64,000 bases of DNA, from assembly GCA_017893485.1 (NCBI GenBank), contig CM030366.1, positions 104,629,796 to 104,693,795 on the forward strand, read 5' to 3'. Source of the DNA: Hemerocallis citrina. Lineage: Eukaryota; Streptophyta; Magnoliopsida; Asparagales; Asphodelaceae. Shown here one piece after another: positions 34,979 through 48,095 of this stretch. Each line of letters starts with the position of its first letter. Position 1 is the first letter of the stretch. Below the pieces are notes generated by a model, which was not told where the DNA came from, did not search any database, and worked only from the letters and a program-made list of their open reading frames with translations. Position numbers and translations under genes: made by a program.

Positions 34979-36528
34979 GAATACGCTCAAGTTGTACCAT
35001 CTATTAATTTTTCTTCTCAGCTAACATTCAAGGAGGTGGGGATATCAAGAACGCCATCGTCAAGAAAGAAACGACTTAAACTCAAGCTTCAACTACTGCT
35101 ATCTAGCTTGGGGGATGCTCAAAAAAAATCTAATCCAAACATGAAGAAAGTTATTAGATAAGATGTTTTGATGTTGTTGAATTTTGGCATCACATAACCA
35201 TCTCCGCTATCAAGTCTGACTGAAGACATAAAACTTAGCGTATGTAAATTCTTGGGAGGCAAACCCTGTTTTCTTTTTACTGCATTAAATTTGAATTTTC
35301 TTTTAGTTTAATTTAATTTTAATTTTTAATTTTATTTTATAGGATTGCATAAGTTTGGAAGTCACTCGGCAGGAGTTATTTTCTACACCAATATTGATGG
35401 CTGTTTTTTATCAGGATACATTCCGAATCTGGAAAAGTGTATAAAATACCGATCGAAGGAAATTTTCTTGGCTTTCCAGAATAAAATAAATCAGGCAATT
35501 TGGAGATCTATAATTCCAGATATCACTGAAACAATGAACGTCGTGCGTCCAGAATTTTAACACGAATGAGGGGAGCAATTCTGTACTTTTCACATTCCTT
35601 TTATTTTTCTTTTTTCTTTCCCATTGAGGACAATGTTACATTCAAGTTTGGGGGTAGGGTTACAATTTTTTTAGTATATATTTTATATATCTTTGAAAAT
35701 AAAAACAAAACAAAGTATTGCAATTAGGCTTACTATTACACTTTTGAGTTCTTTATTGTGCTAAAGCATTGAAATATTTTTTTATAGAATAGACAATATC
35801 TCATAAAGCAAGATTAAACATACTTATTTACTTTATGATTATTGAAGTTCAAAATTCCTTAAAAAATTATGTGAGTCATGTGATTATACATAAAAGAAAA
35901 ATGTGATGTTTTTTCTTATGATTATCCCCTTTGATCTAGTTCTAAACAGAGTTTATGTAAATAGAGTGATAATGATTAAATAATTGAATGAATAAGTTCT
36001 ATCTACTCCAATGTTTTGAGTTGCTTAGTAACTAGGGGTATTCATCACCAATGTTTACTTTTATGTCAAACGGCAACTTGACATATGAGTATGCAAAAGC
36101 ACTCTAAGTTTGTGACTTGTTAAGTAACCGGGTGAATTCATCACAAATATTTGCATTTGCGTCAAAAGGCAACCGACAACTTAAAGAGAGAGGAAAAAAA
36201 AAAAGAAAAAAAAAACTCTAGTTTGCTACTTGGTTTGCAGTAATGAGAAGGGGTAATCACAAATGGAGTTGTTACATAATATAATTATATTAATTGCATG
36301 ACAAATATGATTAGTTTGGAATTATGTATGAATAATTGCACTGGAGAAAGTGAGTATGCTTAGTTTTACTTTATTTGCTCTTGTTTATATTTTTAAGTTG
36401 AGAATTAGATGCTTGCATGATAAGTCCTTTTTGGTGTAATTGGTTAAGCTTAATTATGATTTATATCCTTTGATTTATGGTTTTAATTTTTGCTCGAGGA
36501 CAAACAAAATTTTAAGTTTGAGTGTATT
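34979..36528 (+). mobile_element. Athila-like post-protease region lacking RT/INT
   Basis: Contains a 71-codon frame (35345-35560) with no named domain. Athila-type 3' markers follow: GAGGACAATGTTACATTCAAGTTTGGGGG (35625-35655, here written as two overlapping motifs) and CTCGAGGACAAACAAAATTT near 36493, just upstream of the 3' LTR. The pol core must have been lost by deletion. The rest is AT-rich and non-coding. Confidence 0.65.
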
Positions 36529-36971
36529 TGATGAGTGTACTTTATATCTGTTTTTATTATTCATTTTACGTATAAAAATTGTGAGTTCGCATTTATTTAT
36601 TTGAATTTCATCTTATTTCTACTCAATTTTATTTATATGTTTGTTTTTGAAGGAATGAGATGGATTTTATGATTATGGACTCAAATACACGAAGTTATGG
36701 AGCTTGGAGTTGGAGAACAAAGCAATGCGAAAATGCAGCAAGAACAGCACCTAGATCTTGTACGGCTATTTTGAACATGAAGATGGACGAATCGGAATTT
36801 GAGCTCTAAATAAAATTTCTCGGTCGTCGAGTCTTCTTCGAAACGAGTACTCATTCGTCACAAACGGAGTTCTATAGTTCCGGAAAAATCAATTATTCTA
36901 CAGCCGGCGTGTAGAAAACAACACGTTGACAGTCGACCGCACACACGGCCGAAGTTGCGGTCGACCGCGTA

Positions 36972-39339
36972 TGTAACCCCCATTCCTGCTAATAAGTATT
37001 TTCGTGTATTTTCTATAATTTGATTTTTTTTTTTTTTTAAATTTATTTCTCGCTAAATTTATTCGGAAATCTTATTACAGTGTTTTCTAACCGAAAATCT
37101 CTATTCATTTTGAATAATGGTGTATTTTAATCTTACTTCTCATTTCTTATTGATCGACTATTTATATTTGAGCCTAAATCATATATTATTATTATTGAAT
37201 CATTTTAATAAAATTGTTAAACCTGAATACTATTTTGTTATATGACTTTATTATTATTATGATTATAATTATTAATTGTTATTTCTTGATTATATACTGA
37301 AATTTCATCTATTAAATTATTTTATTATTGTACTTGATCTAGTTTTCTTGGTGAATCCTAATTTATTTTCGAGCCCAATTTATATTATTTTCATTTGTAT
37401 TATTTATTGATCTATTTGGATTTAAAACCCAAACCCTATAGCCTATTTTCTTATTGGATCCCTATACCCTAAACCCAATTGCAATTATTTCTTGACCCCA
37501 AACCCTACTATTATAGGATCCTAACCCAATAACCCAACAATCTACTTATATTCTATAAATACAATCCTAATACAAACCCTAAAAATACAAAATACAATTT
37601 TGTAGCCGTCATTTTCTCTCTCCTCTTTCCTCTTTCTCTCTCCCCAATCTGAACCCAATCCCTCACCAACCTTCCCCGTCGATTTCCGGTGCCGCCTCTC
37701 TGTTGAACCACTCCCCGACCTCATTCTGTCACCCCTCCGGCAATCTCCAGCGTCGCCGCCTTCTTCAGCCGCCCTCGCCCATCGACGACCTCCTTCTGAT
37801 CACCTTGAGCTCCGCCCTTCCGCCAGTCGAGCACAAACACAGACCCATATCTCGTTGACGTCTGACACCGCCGCTCGACCCTCGTCGTCGACCTCCCCTC
37901 GACGCACCATCCACTTTCAGCCAGACCCGTCGAACCCCTTTCCATGTTGCTGCCGCTAGCCTCTATTGTTGTTGTTGTTGCTTTGTTCCTCTTTTGCACG
38001 TATTATATACATGCTAATTTGTGTTAGTTTATGGGTTCGTTACTTCGGATCATTATCCCGTTATTCTTGGTATTCAATTTCGTCGTCTATAAGGCAAGTC
38101 ACTTTCCCTCTTGAATTGCTAATTGCATCAAATTCAAAAAAAATTATTGAAACTCTGCAAGTAGATCTTGATTGTTTATTGTATTGTTGTATTGATTATC
38201 TTTCGTTGGATCTATTGAGGGTTTACCCAAGCTAACCTCAATATTCTTGATTTCGTGCCACTTTTGACTCCCAAAATTGAATCTTTCATGCATTCAAGTA
38301 GAATTGATAATAGGGTTACACATATAGTCGCGACACATTGAATCGATTGTAGAAAGAATTGCTAGGTTGTATATTATTTGATCGATTGATGTTTAATTAA
38401 TGATAAACTAATGTATGTACGTGTTCTTAATTTTATTGATCATGTTATTACACCATCATGCTGATTATAAAGTTTATTGACTAATAGAATTGATACTCAT
38501 CATGTTTAATTAATTTATTTCATGAAAAATACCAAAAAATCTGTATTTTGCTTACTGACTGTATTTTGTCTGCTATTTTCGACCCAGCAAATTATCTTAA
38601 AATAAATAACTTTCTGAATAAGAGTTGTAGCCCCATGTCTCTAGTTTCTAGAACATCTTGAATTTCTGAATTCTGAGTTGTATAGCAAAAGTTATGATCG
38701 TTTTACTACTGCTGTGTTTAATGTCCAGCATTAAATTTTCCAGTTTTTCTTAAATTAATTATTTCTATATCATAGTATTACATGAATCGAAGTGTATATA
38801 TTGCATTTCATGATTCTAATGAGTTATTGTCATCAATTCTAATTGTCCTACTTTATGTCACCATCCTATTGTTCTTCTATTGTTACTATCATTCATCTAA
38901 TGTCTCAAGATTGCATATTGTATTGTATTGTTACATTAATAATGTAACGCCTCTGCCCCAATCTTAGACAATTTATATAATTTATTAGATAAATTATTTA
39001 TAGTATAGTATAACTATCCACCATAGGCTGCCTTTCAAAAGGTGGTTAACCGGATTGGTGACTCTTGATCATAGGCTATATTATTTATTAATATTTTTAT
39101 TCTAGTGCAATTCCCAATATGGGACTAATTTCTTACATTCTCTCTCTCTCTCTTTGAATCCCATGACACAAATGTGCCACGACATCAATATCAAAGGCAA
39201 TAGCACCTCTCTGTCTTTCTTTCTTATCCAGGTGGCCCCCACCATGGTGATGTCATGCTAACGTCACCACAACACAACTACTGTCATTCACAGCCCGTGG
39301 GACCCCCCTAATTCACATTATTCACAACTTTGCCATTCC

Positions 39340-39429
<90 letters not shown>

Positions 39430-40638
39430 ATTATATATATATATATGTATATATGTATATTATATATATATATATATATGTATATTATATATATATATAT
39501 GTATATATGTATATTATATATATATATATATATATGTATATGTATATTATGTTTAGAAATTACGGGGTGTTACAGATAAAATTGTTAATAAGCCGAGCTT
39601 TAAGGGTTGACCTAAGTAGTGGACAATATAGAGACTGTACTCGGAAGGGAGCTCGTGGTTTCCCTACAATTAATGAATGACTGAATGACTAAATGACTGA
39701 ATAACTGGATAACTGCATATTGATACTGAATAACTGAATGACCGAATGAATGAATAACTGAATACTGAAGAGAATCGTTTACATCATTCCCAAGTACATG
39801 AACTATAAAATCCACCACTAAGTCCAAACGTAACTTGTTTGTATGTAGCAACCATATGGTAAATAAATGGGACGCATGAAGTGCTACATTAGTTAGGACT
39901 AAAATGATTAATAGACGCATGAAGTGCTACATTAGTTACGATTAAAATGATTCATAGACTTAAGAATTGACACAACATCGACATTGCATATTGTTCATCA
40001 TTGTTTCTATTGATATCGAGTATTTTCTAAGTATTATTGACATTGATCATTGAATATTGTTATTGATTATTGAATCATTATTTATAACCATTGTATTGAC
40101 TACCATGATATTGATTATTGCTATTGTCTCATGTTATTGATTCCTATTGATTCATTGAATTCATTGTTATATCGTTATTCCATTGTTCCTTACTTTATCT
40201 ACTTGTTGTCCATAACTTGCTCTAAAGATAATTTCTCTTCTCTTTTTAGATGAAGTGTTTACAGGTGTTGATAGAGAATTGCCAGCTGGGATTGGAAAAC
40301 AGACATTCTGAAGATTTAATGCTTTCTTATTGCTTATTGTTTTATTGAACTTAATGTATTGAGACTTATTATTATTTGCGATTAGATTATTTTTGTATTG
40401 GTCTTATGACCCTGATTTTATTATTGTTTCCAGACGTTGATTTATTGTATTTGGATATTTTATATTTCTTCATTCCAAGTATTATTGTTCATGAAATTAT
40501 TATTATTGCCTGCTCAATTGTTCTGTATTGATTATATTGTTGAGTTGATCGGATAAACAGCTTACGGGTGACGTTAATCATTCGCTGGGCCAATGTCATG
40601 TCCTCGTATTCCGTATTTTTGGGAAGCGAGGTGTGAAA
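36972..40638 (+). mobile_element. Third giant solo LTR (3.0 kb plus a nested insertion) in the Athila-like 3' LTR
   Basis: Starts TGTAACCCCCATTCC and ends GGGAAGCGAGGTGTGAAA, with the terminal CA decayed. It is flanked by GCGTA (36967-36971) and GTGCA (40639-40643). The other Athila LTR has GCGCA here, so both duplicates are explained by single C-to-T changes. The LTR plan matches the giant families at 7427 and 7680: TATA box at 37554, C-rich leader (37600-37960), AAGGCAAGTCAC (38091), tandem-repeat slot (39637-39798) and the 63-nt block (40249-40311). There is no coding gene; frames at 37542-38235 are leader artefacts. Confidence 0.85.
38943..39574 (+). mobile_element. Small solo LTR with a long TA microsatellite, nested
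   Basis: Starts TGTAACGCC, ends ACGGGGTGTTACA, and is flanked by AATAA (38938-38942) and GATAA (39575-39579). It shares ATAGGCTGCC, CAAAAGGTGGTTAACC and GGTGACTCTTGATCAT with the TRIM LTRs at 11951 and 12506 and the LTR at 42384, so these belong to one short-LTR family. The 39342-39550 stretch is a TA microsatellite with a higher-order GTATATATGTATATTA pattern. Confidence 0.8.
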
Positions 40639-41727
40639 GTGCAGTCGACCGTCCCTCTCTTTGTCCAGATCCTGGACACGTGAAGGGCATGAACGGTCGA
40701 CCTTCCAAAGTTGCGGCTGACCGCGTCGGCACTGATGCTATATTTTGAGTGCGGATTTTGGGTCCAGTAAGCTGTATTTTTTTAATCTCTTTTTAGGATT
40801 TCTTTGGGGGCTATATATAGATGCGAATGTGAACTCTAGAAGGATATCTTGGAGGCTAGAAGAAGAAAAGAAGATCTTGAAGAGAAAGATATTGAAGAAG
40901 AGGGAACTTGATGGCTTCAAGAAACATCAACAATAAAAACAAGTTTTTTTTCTTCTTCTCTTCTAATGTTTATTATGCAATCAAAGAACATGTTTGTTAG
41001 TTGCAAATTTATTATGAACTAAATTTGTTATTTTATGGCTTCGATATAGCCTAGTTTTGAGAACACAATTCTAATATCATGTTATTCTATTCGTCTATGT
41101 TTCCATGATTGTGTGTTTAATTTTTGCTCTTAATGCTTACAATTGTTTGACCAATTTTTGTATGATTTGTTGGATTATGGAGAGACCGAGAGGTAATTTG
41201 TGATTTAGAACTATAGAATTAAACACCAGTGATTGAGCGAAATTATAGATGATTTACCGCGATTGATGTGATTATAAAGAAATCCATAGAACTTAATGAG
41301 TCTTCAATTAATTAAATTTGCATAGAGATATGACAAACTATTAGTTAGAGATATTTTTGATGTTGTTTGAGAGAAAACATTGAATAATTAGGGGATTTTG
41401 GTCTACAACTTGGAAAAGTAAAATTTGTTATTACATGGAATTATGAATTGTGTGGAATAAACTAGGTGAAATTAAAAGCCCTAGAATTAGTGTTGCTAAT
41501 AACAAACAACAACATTTTAGATTTCCATTCTTCTTAATTAGTTTAGTTATTTTTTTAATTTAATTTAGTTTAGTTGCTATTTTTATTATATTTTTGGTTT
41601 TCCAAATAGTAGTTAATCTAGTCAATTTCAGTACTCAATAAAATAATTAGTCCTTATGGGTTTGACACTTTTTTCACTTATCTATACTACTTGTTGCGAT
41701 TTTATACACTTGCAAGTAATCCCATCA

Positions 41728-42814
41728 CTATATCCCCCTCATCACTCTTTCTCACATCTCGATCTCCATCTTGATTCAGACAAATGCAGTGTCGTTATCA
41801 TCCAGATTCAGGCCTCCTCCTTTATCCTCCCAACATCCTCCTCAACACTGGCCCACCTCTTCTGCAACCGGTAGCACCATCCAACTCCTTATCCCGATCC
41901 CGACACCAGCAACAGTTACACATTCATTTAGATCCCTGACACAATGACATTAGTCTCATTCCTCCTCACAGCACCTCTTCTCTTACCATTACCGTCATTT
42001 TAGCCTTGCTGACTCCTGTTGATTGGGCCAACTCCAGCATCGCCTCGCTCAGCTGGAACTCCAGCTCTTGGGTCACTCTATCACTGCTAGCCTTACCGAC
42101 TAGGTTGCAAGCCCCATACATCATGCAACCTAGTGCAGGATCTCCTTTCTAGCCTATGTGAAGTGGAGTACCCTGATTCAACAAATTCTAGGCCAACGCA
42201 CTGACCTCAGCTTCCTCTCTGGCATACATCTCGCCGATATAGAGTGGAGTACCCTGATTCAGCTAATTCTACGTATTGCCCCTGACCATATTACCAGTGT
42301 ACTGACCTCATCTCCCTCTCAGGCATACATCTCACCCACTCTTTACCCACATTCGGTGTTGAAAGTTGGCTCTGATACCATTGTGTAATGCCTCAGCCAC
42401 TACTCAGACAATTTATTTATTTATTAGTACAACTGCCCACCACAAGCGGCCTCTCAAAAGATGGTTAACCAATTTGGTGACTCTTTGATCATAGAAAATA
42501 TTATTTAATTATTAATTAATTCCCTAATCCTCTGATGTGGGATTAATTATTTCCACATCGCCCAATTCTCGAGCGTGACACCTTACAGTCGAACCCCCCC
42601 GGGCCCCACCACTGCCAGCACGCACACCCAGAGCTGCTGCCAACACCTGGGCCCCACTTCCTGGCACCCCATGTGCTGTCAAGCACAGCCCATCTCACCT
42701 CATCTCATTTTAAATCCCATTTCATTATTACAATTATCCCATTATATATATATATACACACTTATACTATATTGTACTAGTATATTATAACTCCAAGAAA
42801 TACAGGATGTCACA
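41728..42814 (-). mobile_element. TRIM-like remnant: interior plus one LTR
   Basis: The LTR at 42384-42814 begins TGTAATGCC and ends GGATGTCACA. It is preceded by GGCTCTGATACCA (42369-42381), the complement of an initiator-Met primer-binding site, so orientation is minus. The interior (41728-42383) contains two diverged copies of GTGGAGTACCCTGATTCA (42163, 42243), each followed by CTGACCTC and GGCATACATCTC. The left LTR is not found. Insertion of the Athila-like element at 41728 cut this interior or its neighbour. The 72- and 76-codon frames are not genes. Confidence 0.6.
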
Positions 42815-44633
42815 AATAGGCTTGGGGTATTGGTTAGTGCATGTGGCTTAAGACCTTTGAAGTTACAAGTTTGAGTCTTGGTGAGCTAAGATTTGGTTTT
42901 ATTTACTGTTTTGAGTATATTAGAAATACAAATTGATCTTTTGGGGGAAATATTTTGATGATAATATTTTTGGATTAATTTCCCCACTTAGATAATGGAT
43001 TAAACACATATATGGTGATTGGGTTTGAAGGATTTGAATATAGATGATTTTAAACGATATTAGTATTTTGGAGAATTAAGATTTGGTTTTTAGGATATTA
43101 TCTTGATGGAAATTGGTACAAATATTTTGGATTAAATTTCAGATTTGCATGAATAGTTTAGTACAAATTTGGTAATTGTATTTGAAATATAAGAATAGAA
43201 ATGTTGTTAATTGAATTAAGGTTTTTTTTTGAAGTCCTATTATACTAGGATTGGAAATATTGATTAGAGAGAAGAAATCGAGTCAATTGAGAACAATTAG
43301 TTTGTGAAATGAATAAAAGACTAATAGGGAATATGAATGAATTAAATTCCAATGATTTTCGAAAGGGTTATGGATAACTTAGAAAGTTTTGTAAATGTTT
43401 GAGATGTGTGGAATCTTTAGTTCTAGACAATATTACTTATGCTATGATTATGAGGATATGCACTAGATGGAGACATAATTGAAAACAACGACGAACATGT
43501 GCGGCAAAGAACTACGGTTCCTTGGGATGTTCAGGACGGACATGATACACCCGATAATCCACTAAGATGGGCTAGGGGTAGGCCTAGTTCGTAGTTGCGA
43601 GGTGATTGACTTGCCAGGGTTAACGAACATGTACAGTAAAGAACTACGGTTCTTAGGGATGTTCGGGACCTAGGTAGACCGGTAAATCCACGAATGTGGG
43701 CTAGGGTAATGCCGGTAAAGTCCAAGATCTTGGTGATGCAATTGCACGTGATTACGTGTTGGAGTACAATTATCGAGTTAGGTTGCATAACGTGGAATTT
43801 AACCTTATAATGAGGTGAACGCTAAGGGCTTGCCCTCATACCTATATTGTATGGGCGACATAGAATTCGAACAACTGTGCATTAGTGTGCATTGTGTGCA
43901 TTTGTTGATTTCTTGGATACTTATTTTATGTCATTGTTTTATGCATTTTGATTTCTATTTTATGGCATACACTTATACACAGATCAGATTCACTTTCAGT
44001 TTTTATTTATCTTTGTCATTATTGCTTTTGTTTTGTGCATCAATTTTGTGATTGTTAAAGTTATTATAGTGTTGCATCAGTTGCATTCAACTGACTTGCC
44101 CACAGTTCTCAAGTGTTGCAGGACTCAGATTAGCGATGGATTCAAACTAACGATGAGGTTTGTTGCAAGACTAAAGATTTATTATTATAGGAATTGTGTT
44201 TTTATATGTAAATTCTATTGTGTATTATAAAGAATATTGTTGTAATGAAAAAAATTTTAATTTTCCTGTATTTTGGTATGAAATTGAAGTAAAGATTCTG
44301 GATGAGCTATGAATTGCCAGTGTATGGAATTCGGGGCGTTACAGCGTCGGTTGTATTCAACTAGCGTGCCCATAATTTGCAAGTTTTGTAGAATTCTTAT
44401 CAATGTGTGGCATGGATGCGAGTTGGTGTTGGATGTTGATGAAGGATTCAGAATCTATTGTTGAAATAAATTGTAAATGTTTTTTGTGAAAATTCCACTG
44501 TGTAATGTAAAGGACAATAATGCAATTACATTTTTTTTATTTCCCTGTATTTTGTTATGTTGTACGAAATTGAAGTAATGATCGTGGATGAGTCACGAAT
44601 TTCCTGTGTATGAAATTTGGGGCGCTACAGAGT
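42815..44633 (+). mobile_element. 5' LTR region of a Ty3/gypsy element (left edge unresolved)
   Basis: The right end is GGGGCGCTACA (about 44629), directly followed by a primer-binding site. Its 3' portion is tandemly duplicated: about 44070-44343 and 44344-44630 both run from a TTGCATTCAACT-type start through CCTGTATTTTG to GGGGCGYTACAG. A separate 130-140-base imperfect tandem repeat lies at 43490-43720 (AAAGAACTACGGTTC twice). The left edge is not marked by a clear TG or duplication. No gene is supported. Confidence 0.6.
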
Positions 44634-45095
44634 GGTATCAGAGCAAACTTCAATTTGTAGTACTAAATATGGTAAGGGAAATGAACCTAGGTAGACATTA
44701 GATGAGTGTGAGTTAGTTTTGAGTCACAAATGCTATGGTTGGTTTGGACCTGAAGTGGTGGTATTTTTCCTTTTTCTCTTTCTGTAGAATGACGGATAAC
44801 CAAAATCCTAAGGAAGACTTGGAGGAAGAGGAACTTTGTGGAATTTGAGGAAGATATGGAGGATCCTGGAGAGGTGAATCTTGATGGAGTTCTTCAGATG
44901 ATTCCATTGTTTTTTCTTTTAACCGCTGCAGATATCTGCATAAGGTGGATGCATTTCAACGTCAGTTGATCAAGTACCAGTAGAGGATGATCCAGCTTGA
45001 GGAACAACGGTTGGAAGATCAGAGCAGTGCGGTGGAAGCATGGGATATGCCACAAGAGAAAGGGAAGTCCAAACTACGTCACGAGTAGCTAAACA
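44634..45095 (+). pseudogene. Primer-binding site and collapsed gag of a Ty3/gypsy element
   Basis: TGGTATCAGAGC (44634-44645) is the initiator-Met-type primer-binding site. An ATG at 44791 opens a short acidic stretch that hits a stop within about 20 codons. Residual gag-like sequence (KVDAFQRQLIKYQ, then an in-frame stop) continues to 45090. Most of gag, including any zinc knuckle, is missing. Confidence 0.6.
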
Positions 45096-45097
45096 GG

Positions 45098-45742
45098 ATG
45101 AGGTCGAGTTGCAAACGGATCTCAGCCAGCTCGAAGAATTTTTCTTTGTTGACTAACAATGAAATTCTTTATGTAATCGGACATCTATTAATAAATGGAA
45201 TGAAGGCCAAAGTTTTATTTGATACTGGATCTTCTCATACTTTTATTTCTCCCAAATTTGCAATACAGTTGGGTGTTGAGCCTAAGGTTTTCCCCGGCAG
45301 GGTATTGGCAGTAATCATGCCTTCAGATGAGATGCTGACTACTGATCAATATTATGTGGGATGTGATATTGAGATTGGAGGAAGCATTTTGGGGATATAC
45401 CTTATAGAGATGAGAGTTTTGGGTGTTTACGTGATCATTGGAATAGATTGGATGACAATCTATAATGTAACTATCGAATGCAAGGATAAAAAAGTAGTGG
45501 TGAAGTCACCGGGAGGGCCGGAAGTGACATTCCAAATGAAGAAGTGCGGTGGGGTATTAGCAGCTATGGGAAAGAGAAAGATTCTGGAGGAAGTCAAGAA
45601 GATTTCAGTGGTTCATGAATTTTCGACAGTATTTCTGGACGAGTTATCGCGATTACCACCTCACCGTGATGTCGAGTTCAGAATCAACATTAACAAGGTA
45701 TTGCCCCAATGCCTAAGGCACCTTACAAAATGGCACCAGTAG
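45098..45742 (+). pseudogene. Ty3/gypsy aspartic protease domain with start of RT
   Basis: A 214-codon open frame. Residues about 28-60 read INGMKAKVLFDTGSSHTFIS, the retropepsin active site (DTGSSHTF). Residues about 115-125 have VIIGIDWM, equivalent to the VILGMDWL flap-adjacent motif of plant gypsy proteases. After about residue 165 the sequence changes to the linker and RT entry (VFLDELSRLPPHRDVEFRIN, corresponding to the usual PP-R-VEF-I motif). The frame then ends early. It was part of a gag-pol polyprotein and is unlikely to be expressed alone. Confidence 0.75.
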
Positions 45743-47620
45743 AGAAAGATGAAGTCAAGAAGCAGATTGAAGAACTACTTCACAAAGAATTTATCAGGCC
45801 TAGTGCTTTGCCATGAGGAGCTCCTGTATTATTAGTGAAGAAAAAGGACAGATCAATGAGGATGTGTTTGATTACTTTGAGTTAAACAGGGTGACAATTC
45901 AGAACAAGTATCTGATTCCTCGAATCGAGGATTTATTTGGTCAACTTCATGGTGCTGTAGTTTTCTCAATGATTGATCTACGGTTAGATTATCACCAAGT
46001 TTGAGTTAAGAGAAATATGTACACAAAAAAACATTCATAACTTGGCATGGGCACTATGAGTTTTTAGTCATGTCATTTGGAGTAACCACTGCACTAGCAG
46101 TATTCACGGACTTGATGAACAGGATTCTGCAGTCGTTCAATAATTCTTTCATCATGGTGTTTATCGACAACATCTAGTGTATTCAAAGTCAGAAGAGAAG
46201 CACGCCAGACATTTGGCAGAGGTGTTGAAGAAGCTACAATAGCAGAGATAGTATGCCAAGTTGTCTAAGTGCGAGTTTTGGAAGTCAGAAGTTGCATTTC
46301 TGGGTCACATCCTTTCTAATGAGGGAGTAGTTACTGATCCGCAGAAGATCGAGGCAGTGAAAGGATGGTCTCAACCTACGACTGTATACTATCGGGAAGT
46401 CAGGAGCTTCTTAGGGTTGACAGGATACTATCGGTGATTTATCCAAGGATACACACAGATAGCGGTTCCATTAACGAGACTCACTAAGAAAGACTGTGAG
46501 CTTCACATGGACTGACATTGTGAAGCAGGTTTCTAGGAATTGAAGGAGAAGTTGACGACAACACCAAAAATGGTATTACCGCAGGCTGATAAGGATTATG
46601 ATTCCACAGTGATGCTTCCCATAGAGGTTTGGGTTGTGTGTTTATGCAATAGGGAAGGGTAATAACTTATGGGTCCGGATAGTTACGTCCGCATGAGAAG
46701 AATTACCCAACTCACGATTTGGAGATGGTAGCGATTATATTTGTCGAAGCAATGAAGGCATTATATATATGGAAAGAATGTCAATATGTACACCGACCAC
46801 AAGAGCTTGAAGTACATATATCAGCAGAAGGATCTAAATCTACAGCAAAGAAGGTGATTAGAGGTATTGGAAGACATTCATCCTGAAATCAAGTATCACC
46901 TGGGGAAGGCGAATGTAGTGGCCGATGCACTTAGTGGGAAGAGCAGAATGTCCCGATTGATTATGACACAGAATGAACTAGCAGAAGAATTTGATCGAGC
47001 AGAAATTGAAGTGGTAGTGCAGGAGCTGGGGGCAACTTTGGTGCAGCTGAGACTTTAGCCTACATTGAGAGAGAAGATCATCGAAGGTTAGAAATTTGAT
47101 CCAGAGATACAAATGAGCAAGTTCTCGAGGATAGATTGTCAGAATTTTGAGTGAAGGACGAAATACTTTGGTTCGGACAGAGGTTGTGTGTGCCTAAAAG
47201 GACGGACTTAAAGAAGAGTATTATGCTGGAAGCACACATCACCTTTTTATTAGTACATGCTGGAAATACCAAGATTTATAAAGATATTAAGGAGCACTTT
47301 TTGTAGCCAGATATGAAGAGGGATGTGGCAGACTTTGTAACAAGAAATGCATTACTTGTCAGCAGATCAAGACAGAGAATCAGAGGCCTAGAGGTCTATT
47401 GCAACCTTTGCCTATTCCGGAATGAAAGTGGGAGAATATCAACATAGATTTCATCATGGGTTTGCCAAGAAGTCCGAAGGGAAATGACTTGATATGGGTA
47501 ATAGTGGGTCGATAGATCAAATCGGCTCATTTCTTGGCTATGAAAATCACTTGGTAGCTAGAGAAATTGGCAGAATTGCACATCGAAGAGATAGTGAGAC
47601 TGGACGGAGTACCCACTGTG
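45743..47620 (+). pseudogene. Ty3/gypsy RT, RNase H and integrase remnants
   Basis: RT pieces appear in several frames: KEFIRPS and [14 protein letters not shown] motifs (45785-45850), [14 protein letters not shown] (45960-46003), [21 protein letters not shown] (46065-46125) and MVFIDN (46150-46170). The last has Asn in place of the second catalytic Asp of FIDD. A tether/RNase H region follows with many stops (46440-46860). Then come HLGKANVVADALSGKS (46897-46940, the usual integrase entry), an H2C2-like stretch (47230-47350) and integrase core pieces (FIMGLPRSPKGNDLIWVIV, 47450-47510). Homology stops near 47620, so the C-terminal end and 3' LTR are missing. Confidence 0.8.
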
Positions 47621-48095
47621 ACACCTGCACACACGTGTATAGAATTGCGTGTGATATCTCCGTAGTTGCGACCATGTGAATTCTTTAGCTAGACCAGAAT
47701 GATTCTTTTCATAATGATAGATTTCATGTCATGATGCATAAAATTTCTGCTCCTATTAATTTTTGGGAAGGCCAAACAAGGGCTAGGAAGAGACTTCGTA
47801 TGGATGGTCAAGAGTTTTCTGCTTTCATAAAGGATTCTGCAGTCATTCTTAGTGTCAAATGGAGTATACTTCTTTTTTATAGTCTTGACATTGTAGTAAA
47901 CTTTTGGTATTGATGGATCTTAGTTGTGAAGTAGGTTTTACTTTATGCTGGATTTTAGGTGTATTGGAATGTACTTTTGAGACTCATGTACTATGGTAGT
48001 TTGTTAACCCTTCATTGATGAAACCGGTGACCGTTAGTCACCTTATTCTAAAAAATAAACAAAATAAATAAATAAATAAATCTACCCAACATCCT
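47621..48095 (+). mobile_element. Second LINE-type 3' end
   Basis: CATTGATGAAACCGGTGACC is followed by a 6-bp stem-loop, GGTGAC (48026-48031) with GTCACC (48037-48042). An A-rich AAATAAATAAAT tail runs to about 48083. The layout matches the LINE end at 200-271 closely. Upstream (47731-47913) is a 60-codon frame without recognisable RT motifs. The left junction with the gypsy pol is approximate. Confidence 0.5.

Larger units (their letters stand above)
30634..41727 (+). mobile_element. Athila-like Ty3/gypsy LTR retrotransposon (degenerate, with nested insertions)
   Basis: Both LTRs start TGATGAGTGTA and end AATCCCATCA. The element is flanked by CTAGA (30629-30633) and CTATA (41728-41732), a 5-bp duplication with one change. 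The 5' LTR is 30634-32744, about 1.52 kb without its insertion. The 3' LTR is 36529-41727, about 1.53 kb without its insertion. A tRNA-Asp-type primer-binding site (TGGCACCGCTGTCGGGGA), Athila-type gag and protease remnants, and a 3' tail with CGAGGACAAACAAAATTTTAAG before the 3' LTR all support the assignment. Reverse transcriptase and integrase are absent. Confidence 0.85.

Noticed and set aside
45098..45742. Stand-alone plant aspartic protease gene
   Set aside because: It is the retroelement protease: it has a primer-binding site upstream and RT, RNase H and integrase remnants in order downstream.
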